This document shows, piece after piece, positions 33,946 to 47,224 of a DNA stretch of 64,000 nucleotides. The DNA lies in NCBI RefSeq assembly GCF_037392515.1, contig NC_090295.1:12915001-12979000 (forward strand), in the 5' to 3' direction. This DNA is from Haliotis asinina. Its lineage: Eukaryota; Mollusca; Gastropoda; Lepetellida; Haliotidae. Below the pieces are notes generated by a model. That model searched no databases, was not told the DNA's origin, and saw only the letters and a program-made list of their open reading frames with translations. A program made the translations under genes and the position numbers. Numbering within the stretch: the first letter of the stretch is position 1; every line of letters begins with the position of its first letter.

Positions 33946-36211
33946 GATGAAATTATGACCCAAACACCCACCAAGTTCCCTAGCAATTAGTTCCCTACAG
34001 CACTAGGATAGAAGCATGAAAGCCATCCATTCGAATCTTAATGAGTCCCAAATAATTAGTCCTAGTTCATCAGTCTGGATTCATATAGCTGAATACTCAT
34101 GGGATTGATTTTATGGTAATAATGATATGGACACTGATCAAGGCGTACTTATTGGGCTGCCCTCGTATGACATGGGAGAAAGATTACACTGAAATAAGCC
34201 TCTTTTCGCGTTATCACAAAGGCCAGTAATAATGGTATTTGTCATAGTATTCAAGGTTGAATATTTTGCCTATTATTTCAACTCATAAAACCACCTGGTG
34301 ATCTTGTGGAGGGCAGCCATTTTGAGCACAGATAAAGGCCTCCAGATATTGCTATTTCAAAGCTTTCTCAACTGTATTGTATTGTCACCATCAAGGTTCA
34401 AATGTATGCCATAAATATTCCTAATCTTTACACAGAGGAATAATATTAGCATAAACTGGCATCAAGAAGCCTGGTTTTAATAGTTTTGATGTTTATGAGA
34501 AAATATTATTCTTCCTAAATTGGATATGTGTAAACTCACTGATTGAATTGTTTCTTGAAAATAATTACTTGAATGGTAAACATATTTGTGAAGTGAGTTT
34601 GTGAGTTTGTAAATAGAAGTTGATTAGAAGTGAGTTGATTCTTCAAGATGGATGATGTGTATTGTCAAAGACTTTACTCAGTCTGTGCACACCATGTGAA
34701 TTCAACACAACTCTTCCTAAGGATAATTGTGCTGAAAATCAACAAAATGTAAAGGATGCAATCAAATTTCTAGTCTGTAATCATGAGTCAGGTAAATTTC
34801 AACTGGCCCCAGACAAGAAAGCATGCCTTTGGTTTGACCCTGTTAGGCAACCAAGCATCTGATCAGCGATGTATTAACTCCAGCGTTCTTAGCCCAGCTC
34901 ACTCCAGGCAAGCTCACAGGATCTTAGAAAACTGTTGTGAAATACCTTCTTGTGCGTGACTAGAGCTTGTAACCAGGAACGAGGAATATCTGTGTCAGAG
35001 AGCTTTAGTCGGCTCACAGCCACTGTGTGTTAGCCTTTAGAAGAAGCAATGTAGGGACCAGTGATAAAAGGACCAAAAGAGTCTTTTGAAATGATTTTGA
35101 AAACATCCTATGATGTACCAATTATTTTGGAGTTTCATTTTACCATTGTGGTAGAAAGAGATTGCTGCTGATTTTTGGACTTCGTATGAATTATATCTGA
35201 TGGTTTGAGTTATAACATTGTTAGAAATTAACTGTGTCTTAGGTTTCGGGTTTCTGTTAAACTCTAGGGCCCGTACAGTAATTTTAATGTAACATATGCT
35301 CAGACCTATTGAGTTTTTATTCTGAATTTCAGAAGTATCGATCAGTGTTAAGCTGATAATTTTGAGGTTTATTGTTAACTGGATCTGGGGAATGTACTAA
35401 AAGTAACTTGCAAATAGAGTTTCTGTTGGGTCTGCATGTTGAAAGTTCTGAAAGTGTTTTATTGAACTGAAGCAAAAAATTTAAAGGCATTTATACTCAG
35501 AAAAAGCCTGGTAAATAATTACAAAAGTTCAGGATAATATTACAATGGAAAGTTGAAGGATCATGCTTTCTTTGTAAAGTTGGTAATATAATCAAGTCAT
35601 GGTATCCTTGTCGTAACCCTTAATGTCGGAGTTTGATGATTCAGGTATCTGAGACATGTAAAGCAGAAAGCCCTAATACTCCCAAGCTCTATTATATTTC
35701 TTATTCTGCAGTGTCAGCTGTTTCTGCCCCAATTTATTTTTATATACCTGTAGGTGCATCAGAGATCTAAGAGTTGTCGATGGATATGAGGCTTAGACAT
35801 TCATTGGATGACCTGAAACAACCACATGTTGAAATAGTGCACTTAAAAGTTGGTATTTTGTAGGACATGGGAGTTCAAGTCAAGTACTGGGGGTTTTTTT
35901 TTTGACAATGTGGAGTCAGATATTGTTTGTTGTGTACTGTATTCAAGTAGTTTGTCAGTTTCACTCGAACTGATGGACTGTGTGGGAATCTGTGTTTTAG
36001 TGAACTATGTTGCATTGGCTGGAAACATGGATTAGACTGGAATGTAAAGAATGTCAATAATGAAAAAGTGTTTGACGTTTCAAGAAAAGGTTTGTTCAAG
36101 TAGTAAAGGTATGCTAAAGCAATACGTTCCAAATGAAATTTTGAAAAGATTTAATTTTGAAGATTAAATGTTTACTTTTGAAGGCTTGCTGTGTTAACTG
36201 GTGGGTTTGAA
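33946..36211. other. CpG-poor, intron-like DNA
   Basis: No exon is supported. The 66-codon frame 34662-34862 is polar but lacks splice signals and recognisable features. Confidence 0.4.
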
Positions 36212-36213
36212 AT

Positions 36214-36260
<47 letters not shown>

Positions 36261-36319
36261 TTTCTTTATTTGTTTGTTTGTTTGTTTGTTTGTTTGTTTG
36301 TTTGTTTGTTTATTTATTG
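36212..36319 (+). repeat. TTTA then TTTG tetranucleotide array
   Basis: About thirteen ATTT units are followed by a block of GTTT units. This is the same composition as 14285-14402. Confidence 0.95.
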
Positions 36320-38140
36320 CAAGAATATAGTCTACAGGTATGTTATAGTAGAAATGTCTGTTTGACCCCATGTATTTCTCAAGATTTTAGTTGGGTTTTA
36401 AAGTTACCAGTTTTGCAGGTGTGAGCAGTTGATAAAAAAGGAAAGGCGACTATTTAAGATAAAAGGGCAGGATTTATATCACTTCACAATTCATTCAAGT
36501 TATGGTGAGACTGAGAAAGATTATTGTGTTTGCAAATCAAGGGGTATGTCCCGAGAGTTAGGATTATGATTAGGATAGATGTTAAGTCTGTTATAGCAGG
36601 TCTTCAAGAGGACAATCTTGCTACTGTGCAGATATTTGGATACCAAATAAAAACCAGTGACTGCGCATGATTTGCATTTATGTTGATAGATGACAAAAAT
36701 GGAAATGAATTCATGCAAAGATGTTGAAGATTTAATCATATTTAATCCTGCATAATTTTGAATATTTCTATTAGTGAATATATTGTATCTTTGATCATTA
36801 CTATATTTAGTTGAAAATAAGTTTTGTTGTGGCTGAAAGTTGCCTGAGTCAGAATATATTTACATAATATGAATTTAATCTGATTTTGAAATGACAACAC
36901 CAAGTTAATTTGATTGGATGTGAAACAAAATTGAATGAGTTGTTAAGAATTAAAATTATTTCACTTTATTTCACCTTACTTTTGTATTTTTAATGAATAT
37001 TTAATGTGAGAATCCAGTAGGTTGCGTATTTAGGAGACAGGTTTGATCAAACACACATATGGACCTTCAGCGCATCTTGTTTCAAAGTGGAGTGATCTCA
37101 CATTGCTGGTTATGCCCTGCGGAAATGCTTAATAAGAGTTCAGCTTGAAAGCCCCTGTATCAAGAACCGGGTCAGGGATGAATTTGGAGATTGTTGTGTC
37201 TAATGGATAAAAAATGAGAGTTAGGAGACAGGCAGGTGATGACTACATCAAGCATAGCATGGGGGCGTTAGGGTGTGGTCCATGGCAGCTGCTGTCACAG
37301 AGTCAGTCTATATTATGCATCAAACTCTGTCCAAACCCCTGAATAATTGAAATGTGTAACCTATCCACTTTAAATTTTTAAATTCATTTTATTTTGTACA
37401 GTCCAGGGTTATTCAATTAATCTATTTACTCAATACATTTCAGTGCAATGGAGGTGGTGGCAATGGGTTCAAAAAGGAAAAAAATATAAGCCTTCCTTTG
37501 ATGTTGTGGAATGATACAGTTTAATTAAAGCAAGACAGGTTTCAGCTGATGATCTTATCAGAGTTGAAGATGATATTTGTGACACTTAAAAGGGGATATT
37601 ACTTTCAAAGGGGACATTCAATAGTGAAAATTCTTGGATATAGTTCGAGGGGATGTGTAAAATAATAGCTTGGTGGTACACAATAGAGAGCTCTCCCAGC
37701 TGCTGAGGATGTTCAGTGTGACATGATGAAAGTGTGGTCATTGGAGCAAAAACATACATGTGATCACTGTATTCATTTTGGTGAGAATGTAGGTGACAAC
37801 AGTTGTGCTGCAGTGTAACAAGACTCTGAAAGAGATACATATTTTGTAAATAAAGGCTATTAGGAGAGTGTAAAATTCCTTTGAACATGTAGGCTGTCTT
37901 TTGGCAAGGATTCCTGTTAGCACATGTCAAGCAGTGTTGGACTGGCTGGTACACTTTCAGTGAAAAAAGAAGAATATGTAAATATATTTGAAAGTTTTGA
38001 ATAAAACACTTGAAACTAACAAAATTTGTGGATGGACTTATAAGTTTTCCTTGTGGATAACAATTTTTGACATTAGGTAGACAGTAACTCTTCCAGATTG
38101 TTTTAGCTTATTCAGGGCAGATACAGCTTTTTGAGGTGTG
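36320..38140. other. CpG-poor, intron-like DNA
   Basis: A 122-codon minus frame at 37586-37954 is rich in His, Cys and Tyr but opens on GTG and has no recognisable family. No gene called. Confidence 0.4.
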
Positions 38141-38141
38141 T

Positions 38142-38175
38142 GGGGTTGGGGTGGGGATGGGAATCAGGGTGGGGA
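38142..38175 (+). other. G-quadruplex-type G run
   Basis: GGGG-TT-GGGG-T-GGGG-AT-GGG is followed by further GGG and GGGG runs, which fits the four-run short-loop quadruplex pattern on the + strand. It lies about 260 bases upstream of the CpG-rich patch at 38.43 kb. Confidence 0.75.
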
Positions 38176-38429
38176 TGCACAATCCATTTGCTCCTGTTTT
38201 AACATGAGTTTCTAATGGTCATTTTATAAACTTTCAGGACAAAAGGGAATTGCAAAACCCGGCACCCCATATCTATGCTTACTGGTGAAAGTATTTCTCA
38301 CTTTTTACTTTTCTGTAAAGTTAAATATCAAGGTTTATTTCTATTCAATAATCTTTCAATCCATATTTTCTTTTTCATTTTCCACACTTGTAATTTCAAT
38401 CCATTTTATTGATTATGTTTGGAAACAAG

Positions 38430-38900
38430 GACATTATAATTGGTATTCGTTTTGGTAAATATTGATGTTCCCCTCGCTGGAAATGTAAATAGGATATCAT
38501 CTGGGTATGAACAGGGTTTGTGATGTGCTTTAGTGTGCTGCTTGTGACGCACATAGAAAGGACTTGACGGAATCTCGGTTATTGCGGAGGTGAAGCTCTG
38601 TGTTGATTCTACACCTAGTGGCGACATCGTCGCTGCTCTGCTGATTTAATGACTCTCAACAGGATCTGGGTTGTGGATAGCCAATCGTGGATCTACAAAC
38701 ACGCCACGTAGGTTTGACAAGTTTTCGCTGGATTTTCTGTCATTTGTCGGTTTAATTGGTTTTCGTTTGTCCATGCGATAAGCTTTGACAGATACTCTCT
38801 CTGAATAGACAAAACTTTCCCTAACAAGCCAAATGTACGCATTGCTTGTGCCTGGGGAATATTTGTTTCTTTATAAACATTTACTCATTCCGTAGCTTTA
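38430..38900. promoter_or_regulatory. Second CpG-rich patch in CpG-poor DNA
   Basis: I count about 19-20 CpGs in 470 bases (for example TGGCGACATCGTCGCTG and ACGCCACGTAGG) against near absence in neighbouring kilobases. A 73-codon minus frame at 38406-38627 has no recognisable product. This could be an enhancer, an alternative promoter or simply a recent insertion that has not decayed. Confidence 0.3.
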
Positions 38901-39904
38901 GAAGAGTATTGTATGAGGTAAAGGTCAGGCTGGCTGGTCATAGCTTGACTGTTTTATGTTTCTTGCTGTGAATGTGGTTTTAGATTTATCAGCAGTATGC
39001 TCATAAACAGTTATCATGTGCTCAACATCCATGAACAAGTTATTTTGAATGGGAGGAAATTTTGTGTGGGTCAAACAGTTTTTGTTTGAAATGTTATGAT
39101 AAAAATATGAATGTGTTTCCATGGAAACAGGATAGTTGTATTCACTAACACTAAAGTCTTTTACAATTCAGTTTGGTTTTCAGTTGTGTTTCTTTTTTAA
39201 CTTGATAAGGACAGTTAAACATTCCTTTTTCAGTATCTGTATTCATATGCTCTTTTGTTTAGCATGGCCTCGTGTTTGGAGGTCTGAGAAATGTATATTC
39301 ATTGTGTGATATTGATATATACATTTTATGATGTTTAGTAATGTTTAATCTTCTTGACAATTTTTCATTTTTATTTGTTTTGTTTATTGCTAACTATTTT
39401 TACACAATGTATTTGCCATGTTGATTGTTTCAAATAAAGTTTTCAGGTTTGAATTTCTGTGCTTTGTGTTCATTCCTCCAATGAGAAATGCCAGTCGACT
39501 CTGTTCAATATTGCCAGTCATTTTTATGGAGAGCTAGCTGTCACAATATTGAATTATTGATTTGTTTTTGTGTCACACTGACCCTAAAATACAGGGTTCA
39601 ACTGTGTTTCTATGTTGAGGATCTGAAGATTATATGATAAAGCTTTTGAATAACAGCTGGAATGTTGTCCAATTAAGTAAAGAATGAAAATTGTTTCCCT
39701 AGCCTCATATTTGAGTGGCAATATTGAACCGCGGTCACTTCTACATGATGAATACAACAAGAGAGAGGAAAGACACATTGTCTCAAGAAGTAGGTACATT
39801 TCTATCATTGAAACAGCTCAAATCAGATTCAGCAATACCTCCTGTCAGTGTGTTAAAGAATTATGTACTCTATGGTACCCATCAAAAGTTTAGCCTCGCT
39901 TAAA
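38901..39904. other. CpG-poor, intron-like DNA
   Basis: No exon is supported. Short frames near 39584-39903 overlap on both strands and are unrecognised. Confidence 0.4.
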
Positions 39905-40096
39905 GCACTGTATGTAATGTATGTATATATGTGCTTACAACGAAATGAATTTCTCTACTAACTTGGGGGAACCTACTGCAAACATTATGCAGAGGCATTG
40001 CATGAGAATCATGCATCAAATTGCTAAAGAGCATGTGCAAATATCGTGTGTGTGAAGAGCTATGTTTTGGTGTAAAGTTTTGGAAAGAATTTGCCA
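39905..40096 (+). repeat. Dispersed repeat, copy 2 (pair with 3.9 kb)
   Basis: This is the partner of 3905-4086, sharing AACTTGGGGGAACC, CATTATGC, CATGTGCAAATATC and TGTAAAGTTTT in the same order. Confidence 0.6.
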
Positions 40097-41465
40097 ATTT
40101 TCACTGATTTTCATCATTTACTGAACTCATGACATTTTCAGTGTTACAAATTTGTTGTCGAATAATCAGATCATGTGTAAACAGTACGTTTAAACAGCAT
40201 GGAATATTTTGCTAAATGTTGTTCAGTACTATTCATTGAAGTTTGAGGCTTCATTTGCACTAGTAAATCTAAACTTTTGATGGGTAGTATATTTTGAGGA
40301 GAAACGGTGACATTTCTGAGCATACCAATGTTAAAGGTTTTTGTCACTGTTTGACTGACAGATGAATAGTTCAGAGTATATTTGTATGGTTGTTTCACCA
40401 TAGTTTGCAAGAAACATATTCTGATTTGGAATGGATACAGTTTTTTAAGGGAATGACAATGTATGAAATGAGACCCGTCTAAACGCCTGACAGATTTCTG
40501 ACAGATGGTCTAAATTTACAACTTGCCTGCCTGGTCATCTGGTAAAATATTTAAATAACATGTTCTATACATCAGAGTAAATTCACCCTATCTTGAAATC
40601 CATTTTTCAAACTGAGTGATCCATTTAGACTTGACAATTACTGTTTGAACATTTAACTGTCCTGTCACAAGCTCAAAGCAACTGCACTGACATATGATAT
40701 CACTAAAACAGCTACACCCATCTATGAAAAAAGTTCTGCAAATTGTCTGGTTTGGTTAAATCCACTTCATCAAGCTAGGTTTTTGGTTAATTTGATACAT
40801 TGGCAATAATGTCTAGTTGGGTTTTTGGCTTACTTCATACATTTGCAATGACAATTTTGCTGTAATGGCCTGAACAAAAAGATGCTGTTTGTCATGTCCA
40901 ATAATTTCACAGTTCCTTCTGGGCTCAAGTGGTGAAAGTTAAGTCCTTCCAGATTTCCACTATTTATGGATAAACAGCCCAGTGTCCATGTCTGGTCTTG
41001 GACTGAGTGAGGAATGTTACCATGAGACTGTGAAAGAGAAGCTTGACCATATCTTGATCACCAAAACGTTAATGACGCTTCATGAGGGAAAAATAGCAAC
41101 AAGATGTCTCTGAATTTTTATTGAAAAACCTGATGGCAATAATATGAGACGTGACAATGCAGTGGGATTTTAATCTCCAGTTATTACCCTGTTGAACCTC
41201 AGAAACACAACATTGATCTCCAAAGGCTGCTTATCAATTAATGATTTGGGTAATTCTACATGTTACATGTCATGTTTACTCCCCTGTACTATCCATAGTA
41301 CATCTCTTGTGCTAATCTGATTTTATGTTCTTGGCCTTGGTCTTTCACTGTGTAATGCACACACGGCCCATTTGACTTGAGGAACTCTGTGCATGTTTGA
41401 ACACTCTCAGATTTTGGGGTCAAATCCTGAACTGAAATACTGTTCATAGAGGTGCTAAGCCCAGT
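40097..41465. other. CpG-poor, intron-like DNA
   Basis: Nothing coding recognised. The segment 40750-40860 contains a short repeated 'aggtttttggttaattt / gggtttttggcttactt' pair. Confidence 0.4.
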
Positions 41466-41534
41466 TCACTCACTCACTCACTCACTCACTCACTCACTCA
41501 CTCACTCACTCACTCACTCACTCACTCACTCACT
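41466..41534 (+). repeat. (ACTC)n array
   Basis: A pure CACT/ACTC run. In this genome such runs are the tail motif of the SINE families. The following sequence (gcagccatatagctgac) suggests a decayed family B copy may have seeded it. Confidence 0.92.
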
Positions 41535-42535
41535 GCAGCCATATAGCTGACATTTAGCTGTGATGTTAAAAAACCTTACTCACCCTCTCACACACTCAGT
41601 CACTCACTCATTTGTGGTGTCTTGTGATAACACATGCTTACACATTACACATCATCGTAACATATGTCATATATTCCCTGTTTGAGATCAAGCAGCCTGT
41701 TCAGATTGTAGTGGTCATCGGAATGGGTCAGACTAAGTGACCGAGTGTAGCGTTCCTAAATCAAGTGACATGGGTTACTGCTCACAACATCTAGCACTGG
41801 TTCAGACTTGATTACTTGTCATGCACTCTCACATATATGAACGATTTCTCAGCGTGACAAGTAATTTGAAACTCATAAAAATACATTCACTCCATGGGAG
41901 AACTATGTGACATTAGGTGTGACTGGATGAAACAATGATGCGCAACGTTCTAACTCTGTATGAATGATCCCAACATAATGAGCTAATAAACTAGGCATGG
42001 GTTTAGATTTGACCGCAAATATGTCTGCTATGCATATCTGTTTATTCAGGAATCATGTTTTAATTTTTAAATCTTAAAGAATGAGAGCACAACACAAAAT
42101 GTAATGGGTTTTTTTTTTAGATTTCATAAAGCTACAACAGTGTCAAGTTATTTATAGAACTTTGACCCACTAGTTCAGGTGAGCTACAGAGCATCAAGGG
42201 GAACAATGGCATGACCTAGCAGTGAAAGCCGTCAGTGTCATGCCAGTCCTGGGTTCTATTCTCCAAATATGTATTGTGGATTTCTCCCATTTGTGAGGTA
42301 ATAGACCTAAAATAAGCATAAAAACTCAGTTTCATTCTCTTTCCGTGTTCTGTGTTCCTGTGTTCCTTTGATGTTGATTAGATCAGGAATATTATACCTT
42401 GTGTTGGGAATCAGAAACGAAATCCACTGTCGATAATTGGAGCACTTGTGTTTAACAAGTATTGATTAGAATCGAAATATATACATTTTTCGGTACACAT
42501 GCTGTTACCTAACAGCCATAATGCTTAGTGTCATG
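41535..42535. other. Intron-like DNA with a possible SINE A remnant
   Basis: At about 42208-42265 'acctagcagtgaaagc', 'tcatgccagtcctgggttct' and 'attctcc' follow the order of the family A head and B box, but the rest is unrecognisable. No gene seen. Confidence 0.35.
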
Positions 42536-42824
42536 TCACCCTAACCCAAACCCAACCCTAAACAATACCTTAACCCTTAACCTTACCCTAACCCAAAACC
42601 TTACCTTACCTTACCTTACCTTACCTTACCTTACCTTACCTTACCTTACCTTACCTTACCTTACCTTACCTTACCTTACCTTACCTTACCTTACCTTACC
42701 TTACCTTACCTTACCTTACCTTACCCTTACCGTACCCTTACCCTTACCTTAACCTCTAACCATACCCTAAACATAACCCTGACTCAGTTCCAACCCCTAC
42801 CCCTACCCCTACCCCTAACCAGAG
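42536..42824. repeat. Telomere-like tract: (TTACC)~25 core in CCCTAA-like flanks
   Basis: A perfect TTACC array of about 25 units runs from about 42600 to 42725. The left flank has CACCCTAACCCAAACCC, CCCTTAACC and CCCTAACCC. The right flank has CCCTTACC, CCATACCCTAAAC and CCCCTACCCCTAACC. The mixed C-rich flanks resemble degenerate animal telomere repeat (CCCTAA), with the pentamer expanded inside them. A 74-codon frame through it is an artefact. Confidence 0.95.
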
Positions 42825-43354
42825 TAAACTCGCTTGCTTTCAAAGATGGCGTAAGGTATCGGGTATTCTTTGGCCTTATCCATTTTTCTAAATCACCAAG
42901 TAAAAGGGTTTTCCCCAGGTTTTTGTTCTAGTTAATGTTTTTAAAACTGGTACTGTCATGCATTGAAATGCATGCATACACGAAAGACACTGGAATTGTA
43001 ATAAAACAATAAATGCTAAACTTTACAGTGTGCATTTGTTTACGGTTTTCAGCACAAATGTCCATGAATATGCGTCAGATTTGATGGATACTTTACTTCA
43101 TCCATGTGTATTAAGCTAAGCTAATGTCTGATTAATCAACAGTATGTTTTTTGCAATCAATAATCATTTTTAATCCTTCTTTTGATCAATTTTGGATTGC
43201 TGGAATGCCATTAGTTATACTCAGGAGTAAGGGTGTCCCAAACTCAGACAAGAACAAAGGTCATTCTTCAGGTTTACAGAAATCCCAGGAACCAGGTGTG
43301 TCAGCACCATACACTCTGGTGTTCCTCCAAACCAAATATTTCAGACATGCACAG
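42825..43354. other. Intron-like DNA, nothing recognised
   Basis: The 69-codon frame 43151-43360 runs into a SINE and is not supported as coding. Confidence 0.4.
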
Positions 43355-43504
43355 AGGTAGTGGGGTAGCCTAGTGGTTAAAGCGTTTGCTTGTCACGTCG
43401 CAGCTCCGGGTGCAATTCCCCACATGGACATCATGTCTGATGTCCTTGGCCATGATATTGCTGAGATATTGCTAAAAGTTGCATAAGACAATACTCACTC
43501 ATAC
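43355..43504 (+). mobile_element. SINE family A copy
   Basis: Head GTGGGGTAGCCTAGTGGTTA, a degraded B box (ccgggtgcaattccc), body and tail 'gatattgctgagatattgct' then 'gcataagacaatactcactc'. One CpG remains in the head region, and most body CpGs are changed to TG or CA. Confidence 0.92.
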
Positions 43505-46500
43505 AGGTATGATTCGCCTCATGGATATGTGAAACATTCCTTGTGTCCTCCGATGTGATATTCAGTCCGACATGCACAACATTTGCTTTTCTGCAACATC
43601 AAACTGACATGCTGAGTGATGTAACTGAGTAGTTGCGTGAAACCTAACTCACTTAAACAACCAGTCATGGGGCCCAAAGAAAGAAAAAATTATAAATTTA
43701 TCTGAATCCAATCTAAAATAAGCTCCTAACAATTTCCACATCTGTCAACTTTCTACCATGCGTATGGTTTTCCCTCCATAACACTTAACACACATTATAA
43801 TAGCAAGGTGGTCTTAATTATCTCTTTGTCAGTTTCATCAAAATAACAAATGACCAGCTAACAGGACCATGCAGGCACTTTATTGCAAGAATTTTAAAAA
43901 CACTGCCTGTTGTCAACGGTATGGATGTCGCCAAACTGCACATATAGGGAAAACATTATGGTTGGTGAAACCAATATCGACATAATCAAACAAATGTTGG
44001 GTCTCTCAGCATTCACTCGTGTTTATGGATATTAAACTCACAGATATTACAAATTTGAAACATGATATATTACTCTAGGAAAAAATGAACAAGACCACTT
44101 TTATGTGTTTCTAGTGAAGCCTGAAATTTAATGCTATTGTTATTCTGTATTTACCATGGTTGAAGTTACAGTTTGCATAGAAAGGGCGTCCTGTGCTGAT
44201 CTTGTTACAATACACCAGCTTACAATACAATGATGGTGAACAAGAGAATAATAGGGGTTCATTGCTTTATAACTTGGAATTCTTTAATACTTGCTTGACA
44301 ATTGGCTTATGATTCATGTATCTTTTTACATGTTTATAGTTTTCAGGATTTTTAATATTTCTTTGAACTCAAGATGTTATTAAAGTGGTCATATTCTCTT
44401 TAAAAGTGATTGTTGATACATTTGAGGTAAACAGCATGAAAGGAGGTACATAATGTATAAAGAAAGAACTTGCAATGTTGCTTAGCAAAGTGATTTATAT
44501 TTTTCATTTTGCTGTAAAATGTTCTGACAAAACATTTCACTGAGTTCACTGAATTTGTTTTATGTTCAGTTTTAATGTTATCTCTCAAAATCAGTTCGAA
44601 AAGAGATTTTCTGGTTTCTCTTTGAAACTGTTGTAATATTTTTACAATACGGTCTTTAGCTACACATTGTATGGCTATCAGTGAGAAACACAAGTCTAGT
44701 AAAATTCCGTTCAGTCTAGTTAGGCCGACTAGTAATATTCCATATGATGACATTAAAATGATGTAAATAGTCACGTTGGGTCCTACAGACCCCAAACATT
44801 TTGACACAGACTGACACTATATGTTTCTTTTCTCTCTTAAACCTTTCATCTTATATGCAAATATGGTGCAGAAATCAAACAACTCTTTATTTCTAAAACC
44901 CTTTTTCAGAACATTTCACTTCCTTTGAAGACAGCTGGAATTGTGACCTCATTTCACGTACAATTATATTTTATTTCTGTCTGTAAAATTTATAATACCT
45001 ATTTTATAAACTAATGTCTATTAATTCTAAGGGAATCCTTTGTAATGAAACGTAATGGTTAATTATGTCAGACAAACCAATAAAATGTCAGCTTCATGCT
45101 TAGGCTATCTGTTAATTGATAGTAGTGCATGGATCAAGATGTAACCAGTCTGAACTCCAGAAAGTTTTGAAGACATATCTGTTGTTTGTGGCTGAGTACA
45201 ATGTGTGAAGCACAGAGCACTGAACCTAGCCTGTCATGCTGTTATGATTATGAAGCTTGAAAGCTTAAAAATTGAGGTGCATTTTTAAATGCAGGAATGC
45301 AAGCCACATGCCTAACAAATTTTTATTGTTTTCACATGTTTACTGGATTTAGAAAATGCACATAAAATCCATTCAAAGTATTCAGAAATTTTGCTTCTTT
45401 TGTATTCTGCAGAATTTCTGCAAATGAGTTCAACATTGTCAAAGCCACAGCTTTTCTTGCTTTACACATCCTCTAAATGCACATTTTGCTGAAATAAAAG
45501 AATGAATAGCTCTGAAATTGCCCTGTTTTATCTTGTTCTTTTTTCCCTACATAAAATATACACTCTAAGCAATTAGTAGTTTTGGTGGGGTTTTTTTATC
45601 AACAAGGTTTTCATGTAGACCTATAAATAAGCTCTATTTTCTTTATGCCAACTTTATTGCTGTGGGTGAGAAAACTTTCACAACTGATTTTATCATTGAA
45701 AACTTTTCTTTCTTCTAAAAACACATACACTTAGGTCTTTAGAAACATATTTGAATAACATACAAAATTTTAGTTTCAACTTTTATAAATTGTCAGGAAA
45801 TGTGTAAAAGTGAAGCATGCAATAGCAAAATAGACAAATTGACCTGGCTTTATGTTTGAACTTAAATATTTGAGTTGAATCGACAGTCTTGAATTGATGC
45901 AGAAACACCTCCTTTTAATATATATACTGTATACATGAGATTTCAGCTTCAAATAATGCTTTGTTCATATAAGCCCTGAAGGTAGTTAGATTGATAAACT
46001 CATGACTAAGATAGCAAATACTTATAAAATGTTCACCAAAGCCTGTTGGGGTTTTATCTGTCCACGGAGGTATCATGGCTGAAACTCATTAGTGAAGCAG
46101 GATAAATAGGATTTTCATCAGTGAAGTTTGGAGAAGTAGCTAGGTTGTCATGAACAAATGCTGTCCCACCTTATACAAACACCAAGGCGAGAAGCTTGCT
46201 GGCTCTTGTATATAGTCCTGGGCAACATTTGCATGTTTTCAACTTGGACAAGGAACTGAATGCTGAGCCCTGATTGGCTGATTCATTGTGCATACTTTCC
46301 AGGGATGTAGTTGCTAAGCGTTGTCTAGACTGATGCTGAACACATGAATAATGTAGGGAGAAAGAATATATATCTACTTAATTCAGAAGGATGACTTCAG
46401 ATGTATTTTACAGGTTATGTAGATTTAAGGGGTTAATGAGATGCAGATTAATTCATGTGAAAAGAAAGGAAGGGTAGGAAGGTAAACTAGATTATTTGAT

Positions 46501-47224
46501 GGGATTTGAAGAAAAAAATAAGCAATTTTTTCAGCTGTGATAGTATACATTTTACTGTGAAATAAATCTGTTTAAAATGAGTGACATATATATATGAATA
46601 CTCATAGAAACAAATATAAGGGAACACATGAAAGGATAAGTATTCCTTTATTTATTTCAAGAATTTCACTCACAGTGCAATACAAACCTTGTGAAGAAAC
46701 ATGGAAAAGAATAAAAGAACACTTGTACTTTCATTATTTGTAAGGACTTATTTGTGTTCCATTATTAGTTTCTGTGAGTATATTTTTGGTGCTTATGTAA
46801 GTAAGAATGTATAAAAGAAATCATTGTCAGATCTATGTTATGAAAAAATTGGATGCAGAAATGAATTATTTTAAAAATAAATGATATCCATGACAGGCTT
46901 AAATGAAACAGCACAGTAAAAATTCACAATTACTGTCTTGCGTTGTAACTGTGACACACTCAAAACTTGTCGTCAGCAACTTCATGCAGTTGATGTGTTG
47001 CTGCCTTCTGCCTACTGCTTGTTGTTAACTGATATAAAAAATATTCCAGAATATTCAGGAATACTGGTGTGGGTGATAACCTTGGTTTCAAACAGTGGCT
47101 ATTCTGTCTGTGCTACAGTTAGTTGGTTAAAGTGAAACTGTTTTATGACAGTCCATATTATCCATGAAAGCATTAATCAGATAAATAAATCACACTTTTG
47201 TGGATTGATTCCATTATAAGAAGC
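43505..47224. other. Very CpG-poor, intron-like DNA
   Basis: Only one CpG is seen in 45241-45960. The longest frame is on the minus strand at 44400-44807: 135 codons, opening on GTG, with the first ATG about 17 codons in, and a Lys/Asn/Phe-rich tail. I do not recognise it. No exon is supported. Confidence 0.4.

Noticed and set aside
37586..37954. 122-codon His/Cys-rich minus frame as a zinc-binding protein
   Set aside because: The start is GTG, Cys/His spacing follows no known finger pattern, and there is no splice or start context.
43355..43440. tRNA gene from the GTAGCCTAGTGGTTA and GGGTTC-like boxes here and in similar copies
   Set aside because: The boxes belong to the heads of a SINE family. 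The sequence continues into a conserved SINE body and tail and does not close a tRNA acceptor stem.
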